Assembly (NCBI GenBank): GCA_032622095.1
Contig: CP136062.1
Coordinates: 16,089,710 to 16,153,709, forward strand
Length of the DNA: 64,000 bases
Source of the DNA: Siphonodentalium dalli
Taxonomy: Eukaryota; Mollusca; Scaphopoda; Gadilida; Siphonodentaliidae
Direction of reading: 5' to 3'
Part shown: piece after piece, positions 1-10,578 of the stretch
Numbering within the stretch: position 1 is the first letter of the stretch
Layout: every line of letters starts with the position of its first letter
Notes under the pieces: generated by a model
What the model was told of the DNA's origin: nothing
The model's database searches: none
What the model saw: the letters and a program-made list of their open reading frames with translations, nothing else
Program-made: the position numbers and the translations under genes

Positions 1-58
1 ATGTGATACAGAAGAGGACACAATCAGAAGGTAACGATATAAATCAAAATCACTAAAG

Positions 59-461
59 TCACCCTCTGGTGGACCTCATTCTGCAAATGTCAGACACACT
101 AAACTCAGTGGGCTAGCATCACTAAATTCACCCTCTGGCGACCTCATTCTGATTTGACCTCATCTTCTCTATAAAGTTTCTTTATTAACAAATTTCTATG
201 GAAACTTATTCACATAGATTCTATTTCTTTTTTAGTTTAGTTTTTGCAGACGAATTGGCATATTCGAGGTTCTCAATGTGTGTACATTACAATATTTACC
301 ATTTGGGACCTTCAATTTGAGTCTATGTCTCCCATATCAGAGGAGGCCTAAGCAGAATGAGGTCCACAGAGGGTGAATATAGTGATGATACATGCGAGAT
401 AGCATCACTAAATTCACCCTCTGGGGACCTCATTCTGCAAATGACAGGCACACTAAACTCA
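59..461. repeat. Interspersed repeat family A (GAATGAGGTC inverted-repeat family)
   Basis: Two inverted-repeat modules (about 60-155 and 354-461) read CAGAATGAGGTCC..AGAGGGTGAATTTAGTGATGCT and its reverse complement. They are joined by a spacer containing CCTCATCTTCTC and ACCATTTGGGACCTTCA. The same modules recur at 1.5, 2.2, 2.4, 42.5, 45.0, 51.3, 52.5 and 59.5 kb, so this is a dispersed family. No coding capacity is visible. The MITE-like nature is inferred from the dyad structure. Confidence 0.75.
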
Positions 462-697
462 AGAATGTTTCACATCACGTCTGTTTCCACCATCCGAACA
501 TCTTTAAAACATATCGTATATTATAGACTTTTTCGGGTGTGTGAAATTTTAGTTAGTACTCAGTTAGTACTCAGGCACTATGCCAACCTGGGGAATGTAA
601 CATTCGACAAACATCGCCGAAAATTTCAAAGAAATCGACAACCCCACTCCATAGAAAACATCTGAACTATGGATATATATTAGCTCAATTGTAATTA

Positions 698-874
698 CAG
701 TAATGCCTAAAGTAATTGACCACTTAACGACAGCAGAATTATGGATAATTTTTCAGGATTTAGTCGGAAATATGGCTTTCGGATGAATGGCAATAAGCCA
801 TATTTTCGACTAAATCCTGAAAATTACCCATAATTCTTCTGCCGTTAAGTGGTCAATTACGTTAGGCATTACTG
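698..874. mobile_element. Palindromic MITE B, TA target site (mariner-like)
   Basis: The two halves are near reverse complements. The element begins CAGTAATGCC, ends GGCATTACTG, and is flanked by TA on both sides. Internal arms share CAGGATTTAGTCGGAAATATGG and its complement. A TA target duplication with no coding capacity fits a non-autonomous Tc1/mariner-type MITE (inference). Related copies lie at 1801-2013, 2596-2715 and 4396-4570. Confidence 0.75.
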
Positions 875-969
875 TACATGTAGTTACATCTCGATTTGGA
901 ATACAGAAGAGGAAACAATCAGAAGATAGCAATATAAGGCCAACAAAAAATGTTTTGAATCTCAAACAA

Positions 970-1160
970 TCTTTTGAGGGAGGGAGGGAGGACTTTATTA
1001 TCTTAATCAATGAGGGAGGGAGGATTTTATTATCTTAATCAATGAGAGAGGGAGGACTTTATTATCTTAATCAATGAGGGAGGGAGGACTTTATTATCTT
1101 AATCAATGAGGGAGGGAGGACTTTATTATTATTAATCAATGAGGAGAGGGAGGACTTTAC
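970..1160 (+). repeat. Minisatellite, about 32-bp unit
   Basis: Roughly five direct copies of a unit containing GAGGGAGGGAGGACTTTATT followed by ATCTTAATCAAT. The last copies have small deletions. Confidence 0.85.
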
Positions 1161-1504
1161 TTTTTATTTTGCGTTTTTTTGTGCACATTGTAATCATAAT
1201 ACAGTGCCTTGCGAGTACATTACAATATTATATCCAGATATACTTTATACATAGTATAACTGTATATACAATACAATACATTGATAGCTGTAATACCTTG
1301 TAAGTTATGGGAATTTAAAAAAACACTGTTTACCCCTCTCCCTACCCTATTTTTTTTCGCCCTCCGTTAACGGAAACGACGGTATTATATTTTTGGTCTT
1401 GTGCCAAAATAAACAGAAGTTGGTGTTTCTCCTAACAGGAGCAAAAAACGGTTAAGGGAGGTTGGCCGTTGTTTCAAGCCTTGAAATAGTGTTTCTGTCA
1501 TTTG

Positions 1505-1700
1505 CAGAATGAGGTCCCCAGATGGTTAATTTAGTGATGCTACCCCCATAGCGGGCTAGCATCACCAAATTAACCTATGGGGACCTCATTCTGCTTACAC
1601 GTCAGCAGAATGAGGTCACCAGAGGGTGAATTTGGTGATGCTAGCCCGCTATGCGGGGTAGCATCACTAAATTCACCCTCTGGGGACCTCATTCTGCAAA
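1505..1700. repeat. Repeat family A, two tandem inverted-repeat modules
   Basis: Two consecutive palindromic modules (about 1507-1594 and 1603-1697), each opening CAGAATGAGGTC and closing GGACCTCATTCTGC. A TAGCGGGCTAGCATCAC or GCCCGCTATGCGGGGTAGC stretch lies at each centre. Confidence 0.8.
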
Positions 1701-1800
1701 TGACAGACACACTATTTCAAGGTTGGCCGTTGTTTTCATTTGTTTATTTTTTATATTTTATTCATGGATGATGCACTATGGTATCAACATGCATTTGGTA

Positions 1801-2013
1801 CAGTAATGCCCTAAATAATTGACTCCTTAACCGCAGCAGAGTTGTGGGTAACTTATCAGGATTTAGTTGGAAATATTGCTTGTTGCCATTCATCGGAAAG
1901 GGCTCAGTGAGAGATTTCCGATGAATGGCAACAAGTGATATTTCCGACTAAATCCTGAAAAATTACCCATAATTCTGCTGTGGTTAAGGAGTCGATTATT
2001 TAGGGCATTACTG
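1801..2013. mobile_element. Palindromic MITE B, complete copy with TA duplication
   Basis: The longest and best-preserved member of family B. It begins CAGTAATGCCCTAAATAATT and ends AATTATTTAGGGCATTACTG with a few mismatches. TA lies immediately outside each end (1799-1800, 2014-2015). The arms are about 100 bp with a short loop near CTCAGTGAGAGA. No open frame of interest. Confidence 0.85.
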
Positions 2014-2149
2014 TACGTGTGGTAGTTGTTATATTGGATTATTTTAACCATTATGTTGCAATGTGTTCACGTATCTTTTGCTATCCTGTCTTATGGTATC
2101 TTATTGTAAATGCCCCCTATGTAAATATATCCTCCTGTGGCATATGCAC

Positions 2150-2545
2150 TCAAGTCTGAGTTTAGTGTGCCTGTGATTTGCAAAATGAGGTCCCCAGAGG
2201 GTAATTTAGTGACGCTATCCTGCATAGCCGGCTGGCATCACTAAATTCACCCTCTGAGGACCTCATTCTTTTCAGGCCTCATCTTCTCTGGAAAGTTTCC
2301 TTATATCAAATTTCTGTATAAACTTCTCCACATAGATTATGTATTTTTTTTAGTTTAATTTCTCTATATTCCAAAATTGGCAGACGACACATTGCATGAT
2401 CGAGGTTCCCAATGGGTGCACATCACAATATTCACCATTTGGGAACTTCATTCTGAGTGTATGTCTACAATAGCTGATGAGGCAATGCGTGATAGCGTCA
2501 CTAATTTCACCCTCTAGGGACCTCATTCTGCAAATTACAGGCACA
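2150..2545. repeat. Repeat family A, long copy
   Basis: Holds a module at 2186-2272, a spacer with CCTCATCTTCTCTGGAAAG and the AT-rich stretch also seen near 160-240 and 52440-52500, then ATTCACCATTTGGGAACTTC and a closing half-module. The order matches the first copy of the window, which shows a longer family unit of about 0.4 kb. Confidence 0.75.
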
Positions 2546-2595
2546 CTAAACTCAGACTTGGTCAGTAATGTAAGACATCCATCCCGGGCTTGTAT

Positions 2596-2715
2596 ACAGT
2601 AATGCCTCGGGGGAGCTTTCCGATGAATGACAACAAGCCATATTTCGGACTAAATCATGAACATTTACCCATAATTATGCTGTGGTTAAGAAGTCGTTTA
2701 ATTAGGGCATTACTT
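2596..2715. mobile_element. Palindromic MITE B, internally deleted copy
   Basis: Keeps the first 10 bases of the left end (CAGTAATGCC), then jumps to the right arm (GAGCTTTCCGATGAATG onward) and ends GGGCATTACT. It lies directly upstream of the candidate exon at 2742, so it sits in the preceding intron. Confidence 0.7.
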
Positions 2716-2741
2716 ACACTTCAGTTTGTTTTTGTCTTCAG

Positions 2742-2814
2742 GAGGGGTCACATGAAGGTATATTCCCGATCGCTGGTGTTCGTTCCACAGGATTCACAGC
2801 ATCCCACACGCAGG
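2742..2814 (+). CDS. Candidate internal exon of an FAD-dependent oxidoreductase
   Basis: A strong acceptor (TTTGTTTTTGTCTTCAG) precedes the segment and a donor (CAGG|GTAAGA) follows it. The 73 bases between are open in the phase-0 frame and read EGSHEGIFPIAGVRS then TGFTASHTQ plus one base. The core AGVRSTGFTAS resembles the AGIRSTGLTAS signature of GlpA-type glycerol-3-phosphate dehydrogenase and related FAD-dependent oxidoreductases, where it helps close the FAD pocket (family knowledge). No flanking exons were found in the window, so the gene call rests on this short motif plus good splice sites. A degraded look-alike of part of the exon is at about 3848-3885. Downstream the donor passes straight into a 74-bp tandem array that repeats it. 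The segment could also be a chance open stretch. Confidence 0.45.
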
Positions 2815-3215
2815 GTAAGACACACACCTGTTCCTACGTTATTCATTAAAACATATATGCACATGATTCATAGCTTACCATTCTCAGGGTAAGACACATA
2901 CCTGTTCAGATGTCATTCATTAAAACATATATGCACATGATTCATAGCTTACCATTCTCAGGGTAAGACACATACCTGTTCAGATGTCATTCATTAAAAC
3001 ATATATGCACATGATTCATAGCTTACCATTGTCAGGGTAATACACATACCTGTTCAGATGTCATTCATTAAAACATAGATGCACATAATTCATATCTTAC
3101 CATTCTCAGGGTAAGACACACACCTGTTCAGATGTTATTAATTAACACATATATGTACAGGATTCATAGCTTACCATACCCAGGGTAAGGCACACACCTG
3201 TTCAGATGTCATTCA
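2805..3215 (+). repeat. 74-bp minisatellite carrying repeated splice-donor sequence
   Basis: About 5.5 direct copies with a 74-bp period (for example CTCAGGGTAAG at 2883, 2957, 3031). Each unit starts CATTCTCAGG|GTAAGACACA, matching the end of the candidate exon and its donor, followed by CATTCATTAAAACATATATG. The fourth donor reads GGTAATAC and is weakened. The array is interrupted at a TTAA by the element at 3220-3791 and resumes briefly at 3792-3830. Confidence 0.85.
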
Positions 3216-3219
3216 TTAA

Positions 3220-3310
3220 CCCTTTCAGTGCCAGGGGCCGATCTCATCGGCCTTAATTTACGGTCTGTAAAATCGGCCCTACAAAAATAAAAACAATTGT
3301 TGTTTTTTTT

Positions 3311-3349
<39 letters not shown>

Positions 3350-3791
3350 GGTATGCTTAAGCATGCCATAGCGAATTTAAAAACAAACTGGTTAAACCCT
3401 TAGGGGCATGTTATAACTATCACCAAGTATTCGTAGTAATAATTTTGATGCCCATGAAAAACGTAAGATTATCTGGCACTAAACATACAAAATAAGAGTC
3501 GTTGTATTGTTTTTTTATTGGCATCCCCATCTACACCAACACCCAATAAATGGTGGAAGTCGGCCTAACGGATCCCGAGATACAGGTTCAATGTCATTTG
3601 AAAGGTGAGTTAAAGAATATAAGAAAAAATTATTAAAATTGTAAACAATAATTACAAATGATGAAAAATTGTTAGGCCAATGCATTCTCTTATATATGCG
3701 AGGCGACCTATGGTCGACTCGCATATATAAGAGAATGCATTGACACAGGGTATATGGGTTAATACAAAAATCGGACCTGGCACTGAAAGGG
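3220..3791. mobile_element. piggyBac-type MITE A with TTAA duplication
   Basis: Ends are CCCTTTCAGTGCCAGG and its exact complement CCTGGCACTGAAAGGG, each flanked by TTAA (3216-3219, 3792-3795). TTAA targets and CCC termini are the hallmark of piggyBac transposons. There is no transposase frame. The host unit ATTCATTAAAACAT of the 74-bp array is restored if the element is removed. The element contains a long T tract (about 3309-3348) and the shared hairpin module at 3676-3746. Confidence 0.85.
3676..3746. repeat. Hairpin module H (ATGCATTCTCTTATATATGC palindrome)
   Basis: A near-perfect palindrome: CCAATGCATTCTCTTATATA, a centre GCGACCTATGGTCG, then the complement. It is the same hairpin found at 15774-15836, 15905-15972, 28780-28830, 29043-29112, 29482-29552 and, degraded, at 44206-44266. 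Short frames reading MRVDHRSPRIYKRMHW on both strands are a product of the palindrome, not a gene. Confidence 0.9.
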
Positions 3792-3847
3792 TTAAAACAT
3801 AGGTGCACATGATAAACAAAAATAAAAACAAACGAACAAGACACACA

Positions 3848-4278
3848 TCCTCCCGATCCTTGGTGTTTGTTCCTCACGCCCACACTGCCTACTGATCCAA
3901 TAAAATGCCACATCCACCCACACCGCTCACCTAGTTACCATGCCCACCATCACCACACAACTAAATGCCACGCCAACCAACAAAAACGCAGCACCATTAA
4001 AATGCCACGTCCACCAAAAATAAAACACAGCACCACTAAAAGGCCACGCCCATCCACACCGCACCACACAATGCCATGCCCACCCACACAGCACACCGGA
4101 CCAATAAATTGCTATGCCAACCCACATCGCACACCTGACTAGCCCACCCACACCGCACCACTAAATGCCACGCCCACCAAAAGAAAACACACATCACCAC
4201 TATAATTAATGCCACGCCCACCAAAAACAATAAACAACCCACACAGCGCCACACAATGCCAAGCCCACCCACACGCAT
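3848..4278 (+). repeat. Degenerate CACCC-rich tandem repeat
   Basis: Begins with a stretch resembling part of the 2742-2814 exon (CCGATCCTTGGTGTTTGTTC). It continues as imperfect repeats of TAAATGCCACGCCCACC and CCACACCGCACCAC, unit about 30 bp and irregular. Open frames on both strands are low-complexity. Confidence 0.6.
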
Positions 4279-4395
4279 TCATTTTCTATATTGGTCTACA
4301 TGTACAAATATAGGATCGCTCAGAATAACGAAAACAAAAATTCAATGGAATAAATCATAAACTATCCCTATATATATGAGATTCTGAAGAACATA

Positions 4396-4570
4396 CAGTA
4401 ATGCCAATAATTGAATCCTTAACCATAGCAGAATTATGGGTAATTGTTCAGGATTTAGCCTGAAATATGGCTTGTTGCCATTCATCGGAAAGCTCTCACT
4501 GAGAACTTTCCGATGATTGGCAACAAGCCATACTTCCAACTATATCCTGAAAAATTACCCATAATTCTGC
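4396..4570. mobile_element. Palindromic MITE B, right end truncated
   Basis: Starts CAGTAATGCC after TA and has both CTTGTTGCCATTCATCGGAA arms around CTCTCACTGAGA. It stops at CATAATTCTGCC without the terminal GGCATTACTG. Confidence 0.75.
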
Positions 4571-4639
4571 CATGTATTTTGTAAAAGGAAGTTCAAAGGT
4601 GTTTTTAACTTCTGTCAAAAAAAAAGCTAAATTGTCAGC

Positions 4640-5870
4640 GAATGCCTCGTACAACGAATGTCCATGCTCCCGTCGCCCACAAACATTATACAATTATATA
4701 AAGATCGTCCCAATGTCTCAATGAATATAAAGAGCGTTTCAATTATATAAAGAACGTCTCAATGTATCAATGGATATTAAGGAGCGTTTTAATTATATAA
4801 ATAGCACATCAATGTCTCAATGAATATAAAGAGCGTTTCAATTATATAAAGAGCGTTTTAATTATACAAAGAGCGTTTCAACTATGAGCTTATGTTATGG
4901 TTTTAAACATATTTATTATTATTATGTGGTTATGTCTCCACGATGTCCGTGTAATATAGGAATGACTGCAAGTGTATTTAATTGGTATATTTCCTGGTAG
5001 AGTGGAAAATTGTCAGAGGAAATTCTGACAAACTTTATGTCTAGTCGGACTAATAGTATCTAAACATATATTATTCTAAATACTTATTTATATCTATATA
5101 CCGTAAAGTATGGCACAAACTTAACCAAATTAGAATGGCGGCCGATGGGCTTAGTTCGTTTACAATATAACATTGAATAATATAAAAGGGTGGACATTTA
5201 TTTATATATATGGTGTACACATATATGAACATGAAATAATAAACGGACACATAATTATCCAATACGGGCACACAACGCATACATGTACCTCAAATAGCAA
5301 ATCACATTATACTTCCATGAATAGTGCTATGTATAAGATGTCATATCTTATAATGGCTAAAACGCGTGCTCACGGCCCGGCAATGTAGGTTGAATATTAT
5401 ATAATTATGTAAAACGTACATTTAAGATGTAAAGGGGTAGGCTGTAGCGAGAGTTGATATTTATGGAGTGGTCGAGACCAATATATGACCTGAAAACTGG
5501 GCTTTGGAAAATAGCTGTTGAATTTGCGAAAATGTAGGTAAATATATAATATCTTATTTTATAGAGAGGGTGCACACGTTTACTTCATTGGTGATTTGAA
5601 TCACGTACTCCTAATATAAATCATGTGCACCGAATGTTTGCGGACATGACTGTCAAATCATTGTGCTTCTTGGAGAGAGGTTTCTTGACATAAGATCAAA
5701 TGAACTTATTTGTACTGCATATGCCGATATCTCTATTTGCGTCATAGTTGATTGCATACGTCGAGTGCATCTGAACAATAAGTTAAACATTAACATCGCA
5801 ATCTCGTATAAGCACGTATGAATGTTATCTGTGAAATGCATGAGCAAGCTCTCGAATAATTTGTGCTAGT
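4640..5870 (+). repeat. Dispersed duplication, copy 1 of 3
   Basis: Shares ordered blocks with 8090-8640 and 8680-9720: CATGCTCCCGTCGCCCA, a TGTCAGAGGAAATTCTGAC block, ATTAGAATGGCGGCCGATGG, CGGACACATAATT and TGAATGTTATCTG. Local tandem copies of TATAAAGAGCGTTTCAATT fill about 4695-4880. No protein is recognised in any frame. Confidence 0.6.
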
Positions 5871-8089
5871 TTTGTACTCTTCAGCACAGCATCGTCACTT
5901 CATGGTTGCAATTGGTGACATTAAAATTTACAATCACCATTTTGGATAATTACAACTAATGACACGCCTCCCCCCTTGTCACCGCCTTGGATATAACGAT
6001 TTTCAAGTATAAGATAACGCGTGAGTTGTCACTTACATGGCAAATAGTACTGTTTGCAAAAAGGCTAGTGGTGGCAGGGTTTGGCAGTTACCCCCACCTC
6101 ACCTCACGGTCAAACTTTTCAACATTTGAGATAATTTACAAATTAATGTCGTGGCAGCCATGGAATTCACGACTATTGACATATTTTATCAAAGTTCTGG
6201 TTGGGAAAACCGAGATGCCCCATCTGTCTCACGCCATTGGCGGTTTGTCCAGGATGTATTGGTCAAACCTTACACCACATGTAGGACTCAAATTCACCCC
6301 CAACTCAATTTATTCCGTAACGTTTCTTCAATCTGCCTCCGGGTGTTAAGAAGAACAAAGTAGTCACATAGACTTCAGAATATATGGTGTTCTTCATGCA
6401 TGGCGGCAATTTGCTTGATATTCACCAACATCCAATTTGACGACCAAGATGGCGATCGAAATGCGATTTTGTTCCATATTTCGCCACACATCTGTTGTCT
6501 CTGTGGGAAAACATTGGCAGTTTGGTATTCGAAGTAACTTGATACACTTTTTAGAAAAAAGTGAAATTTGCGCAACCAAATGAGTCCAAACGTAACAAGT
6601 ATGTTAACGCCAAGGTTACTTATACCTAATTGCGTTCACGGGTTAAGGAGATGTGTGGCCTCTTAATGCGACGCGAAGTGCCACTTGTCTGTTTCGATAT
6701 TGGATTCCGCTTCCAACAGTTCGTCTCCAGACATCCATGGACGTTAATTAAAATGACACCACAAAGGCGAACAGTATACAAATTTGGCTGACCGTATTAT
6801 AACGACACTCATTGTCACTTGGAAAAATGAGGTTAAAATATGTTAACTTGTTGTGATAATATGTTTTCCAAATCTGTATTTATAGTGTGAAACGTGTTGT
6901 AATTAGACCAAAAGTATAATATGTTCATACTGCAGGAAGAATGTTTGAACAGCAATGGCTCTGTCAAATGGGGAATGTTCAACATTATGTGTGTCGGGAT
7001 GGACATTTCAAATAGTTCGAAAGACTGAGGTATAACTTCCAATGGAACTTTTCGGATTTTAAAATTTAGGTCGACTTTACAGAGATGCATGCAGTTGGAA
7101 ATTGCAAAATGAACACCGCCAATGGAAACCGTCTTGCAACATCCCAGTGTCCATTATATCACAGTTGGTCTATATCATTTTATACCATAATTGCCTATTA
7201 TATTGCGTGTCTACTGTGGTTGTAAATGTTCAAACGTAATTCCATGTGTTAAACATTTACACCCATAGTAGGACTACATCGCATTTAGCAAAATAGTTCT
7301 TATGTCACATGCATTGGAAATTGGAAGTTGTCGTGATATCAACTAGATATGAGGGAAATCGCCTTCATCTCAATCAAATGTAGCTTGCTAATGTTATATG
7401 AACTAGGAAACATATGAATGCTAATTCCAAGTGACTGATCGTTCAGAAACAGGCTGACGTCATGACGTAAATGTGTGTATCACTACGCGTGACGCACATT
7501 CCTTATAGCGTCGTGTTTGTGTCTCTCGGTGTGGATACACATTCAAGGTAAACTAGCGAAGTAGTTGAGTTCGCGGAATAAATCAGAAATAATTATTACG
7601 GCATAAATAAAATACACCCACAGTAACCGAGAGTACATAATTTTCACCACTGGCGTATTGTGGTTTTAAAACCACAATTCCACTCGTGATTAACATTTTG
7701 AATTTTCGGCTACTGTGAGTGTATTCTATATATCTCGTCTGATGACAGTGGTAATACGCGACTGCATGCATGTGACGTTCAGAAGATTCAGCGGAAGACG
7801 CCTGTCACAAATCTGGTGAGGTGTAGGTGCATATCTATTTCAGACTCCAATCTCCATTCAGTCGCATAACGATTATAGTTCCATGTCCTCAGTGTAGCTT
7901 AACTATGCCCAATACGTCCGATATGACACCATCACACACCATATGTGCGTTTTATATACATGTAGGGTACTAGGAAACAATTAGATCGGACCAATGAGCC
8001 ATTAATATAGGAGGATTTGATTGACAGATATACATGCACTTTAAAACATGAATATTTGCGAGGCTAGCAAAAATGACAACGGTCGTCTT
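5871..8089. other. Unassigned intergenic or intronic stretch
   Basis: No protein domain was recognised on either strand. Two adjacent cAMP-response-element-like sites (TGACGTCA at 7455-7462 and TGACGTAA at 7463-7470) precede TGTGTATCACTACGCGTGAC and a possible donor ATTCAAG|GTAAAC near 7545. That would fit a promoter and first exon but is weak evidence. Open frames of up to 120 codons (5987-6349) have no recognisable motif. Confidence 0.3.
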
Positions 8090-8640
8090 TTATGAAGAGC
8101 GGGCGGCCATGCTTCCGTCGCCCAGTAACAAAGAGCGGCCATGCTTCCGTCGCCCAGTAACACAGAACGCTGTTTGTGATCGTGTTTGACTTGTTACTTA
8201 TTTGCGATCTTGTCGATATTCACGATGTCTATGTAGTGTCCATGATTGCAAGTATATAGTCCGTGTTTAGTTAGTCTGGTAAGCGGAAACTGGCTGAGGA
8301 AATTATAATATATTTAGTGTCAAATCTGACCTAGCATCTTTAAATATATTTTATTGTAAAGAAATATTTGTACCTGTCTCTCAAGAATGGCACATTCTTA
8401 GCCATAATATAATGGCGGCCGATCGGCATGGTGCGTTTACAATAGGAAGAATAGCAAAGGTTGGGAATTAATCGTATATTGATAATATGTTGAACACGAA
8501 ATAATATACGGATAGGTAACGTATATACATGTAAGCCATGTAGAGATAAAATCATATTAAAGTAACAAATATTGATAGTCAATATATAGTATGCCCTATA
8601 TAATTTTTATTTTAAAAGTGTGTGAACGGCCACCGGCCCT
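8090..8640 (+). repeat. Dispersed duplication, copy 2 of 3
   Basis: Opens with a short tandem (GCGGCCATGCTTCCGTCGCC twice at 8103 and 8127). It then follows copy 3 closely through GTCTGGTAAGCGGAAACTGG, ATAATGGCGGCCGATCGGCA and GGATAGGTAACGTATATACA. Confidence 0.7.
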
Positions 8641-8679
8641 GATGGTATAGGATAGAACATTGTATGTCATTGAGTCTCT

Positions 8680-9720
8680 TGTGAAGAGCATCCACGAGCG
8701 TCGCCCAATACAAAAGCTCGCTCTGAATAATGAGCTTTTGTGATCATTTTCGACTGATTACTTACGTGTGATTTTCACGATGGCTATGTAATACCAATGA
8801 TTGTAATTATATATTTCACTTTTTATTTTGTCTGGTAAGCTGAAATTGTCTGAGGAAATTCTAACATATTTGTTGTCAAATCCGACCGAGCGTATTTAAA
8901 CATATTTGATTGTAAATATAGAATGACACAAACTCAGCCATATTAGAATGACGCCGATCGGCATGGTGCGTTCGCAATATCAATGGAAGAATAGCAAAGG
9001 GTTTGGAATTTATTTGCATACATGTATGGTGTACACTCAATCATGCATGATATCAACAGGAAACAATTTACGGATAGGTAACGTATATACACGTACGCCA
9101 CGTACTGAGCAAATCACATTAAAGTAACGAATATTGATTGTCAATATATATTATGTCCTATCTTATTTTTTTTAAAGCGCGTAAACGGCAACCGGCCCTG
9201 ATGGTAGAATAGTATGTAATTGAGTAAACAATATACATGTATTATTTCAGTATGACCAGGAACTAGACCGATCTCAGACTTGCAGACAGGGCTGCACCTT
9301 TAATTGATTTTCTACAGTTGGATTCGCGAAGATTTAAGTGGATATACTATGATTGGAAGCACGTAGGCCTATACTCATAAAACATGTGCACCGACTGTCA
9401 CCGGTAAACACGGTTCATGCTGTCCACTTTCATATCAGTATTGTTCTTGTCATGGCGAGTAATCGGTTCTTGTTTTTTCTTGACATTAGATAAGATATGG
9501 TTATATTTCTCTCTGCATGCTAGTAATCTATGCATGTAAACATCGATTGTATTTGAACTGCTTGTTAAACAAGTACCAACGAGTTGTATATCTGTATATG
9601 AATGTTATCTGATATACGATATTAACCCCGAAAAAACGAGCCCCCGAAATGCGATGTAGTTTTGTAATCTGCAGCACACGACTAACACATCACGGATGAT
9701 ATCATTAAAGTGCACAGTAA
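8680..9720 (+). repeat. Dispersed duplication, copy 3 of 3
   Basis: Co-linear with copy 2 over about 500 bp and with copy 1 further on (CATGTGCACCGA, TTCTTGACATTAGA and ATGAATGTTATCTG blocks). This places all three copies in the same orientation and gives a unit of about 1 kb. Confidence 0.65.
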
Positions 9721-10266
9721 TATGCAGTACATGACTGCCAGATCACGGGTGATATCATTAAAGTGCATAGTAACCTGCAACACGTGACTGACACATCACG
9801 GTGAGATAATAAAATGATTAGCAATATGTAGTGATTTGAAACACTCTGCTGCGGCTCACAGTGGATAACATTTTTCAATAAATTTCAATAACTTATGTAA
9901 CAACATTGCCAGAACACAAACGCCATTCTTCCATATGCATTTAATGAAGTGGTCTCGTTGACTAAATCGTTCTCGTTCGTTTATCGTTGTTTATTCGGAT
10001 CGAGTAAACGACTCGCTGTTTACATTTTTGCATACATATATATATTTCGGACGTCGTGTTCTACGAAATGACACATAATAATCGGCTAACAGTGCATTCT
10101 TCAAATTATTGTAGCACCGAGTCGTAAATTATCATTTTCAAGTAATGAAATGATCACTTAATATGTCTTTAAATTTTACGATTATCGCACTGTTTGACTC
10201 AAAAACTACTTTATTTTGAACCACGCGCCATCTGTTCTATTGCTCGTCCTCCCGTACCCCATTAAA
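9721..10266. other. No recognised feature
   Basis: Contains two short related stretches ending in CACATCACGG and GATCACGGGTGATATCATTAAAGTGCA near 9690-9800. Otherwise I see no gene or repeat of known type. Confidence 0.4.
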
Positions 10267-10267
10267 T

Positions 10268-10465
10268 AGGAGACCATCAGACAACACATGGATAAGGCAT
10301 ACGTATTACCAATACTGGATGATTATTACAGTAATCACCAGTTAATCATCCCTGCATCCCGTTTATAGGAGACCATCAGACAACACATGGATAAGGCATA
10401 CGTATTACCAATACTGGATGATTATTACAGTAATCACCAGTTAATCATCCCTGCATCCCGTTTTC
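10268..10465 (+). repeat. Exact 99-bp tandem duplication
   Basis: AGGAGACCATCAGACAACAC through CCTGCATCCCGTTT is present twice with a 99-bp offset and no difference seen. This implies a very recent duplication or a collapsed or expanded assembly copy. Confidence 0.9.
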
Positions 10466-10578
10466 GATTTTGGTGGGCTATCTGCAATATTGACCAAAAC
10501 AAACCAAATATAAAATAACAACGATAATTAAAGCTATTACCATCACATGCAAGGCATATGGAACGAGCCGGTATGATG

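Noticed and set aside
357-665. 102-codon plus frame at the left edge
   Set aside because: It begins inside repeat family A and runs into unique sequence without a recognised motif.
3515-3913. 132-codon minus-strand frame
   Set aside because: It lies within the piggyBac-type MITE and its hairpin. The peptide MRVDHRSPRIYKRMHW recurs wherever the palindrome occurs.
5987-6349. 120-codon plus frame
   Set aside because: No domain was recognised and there is no splice or family support. Chance length for this composition.
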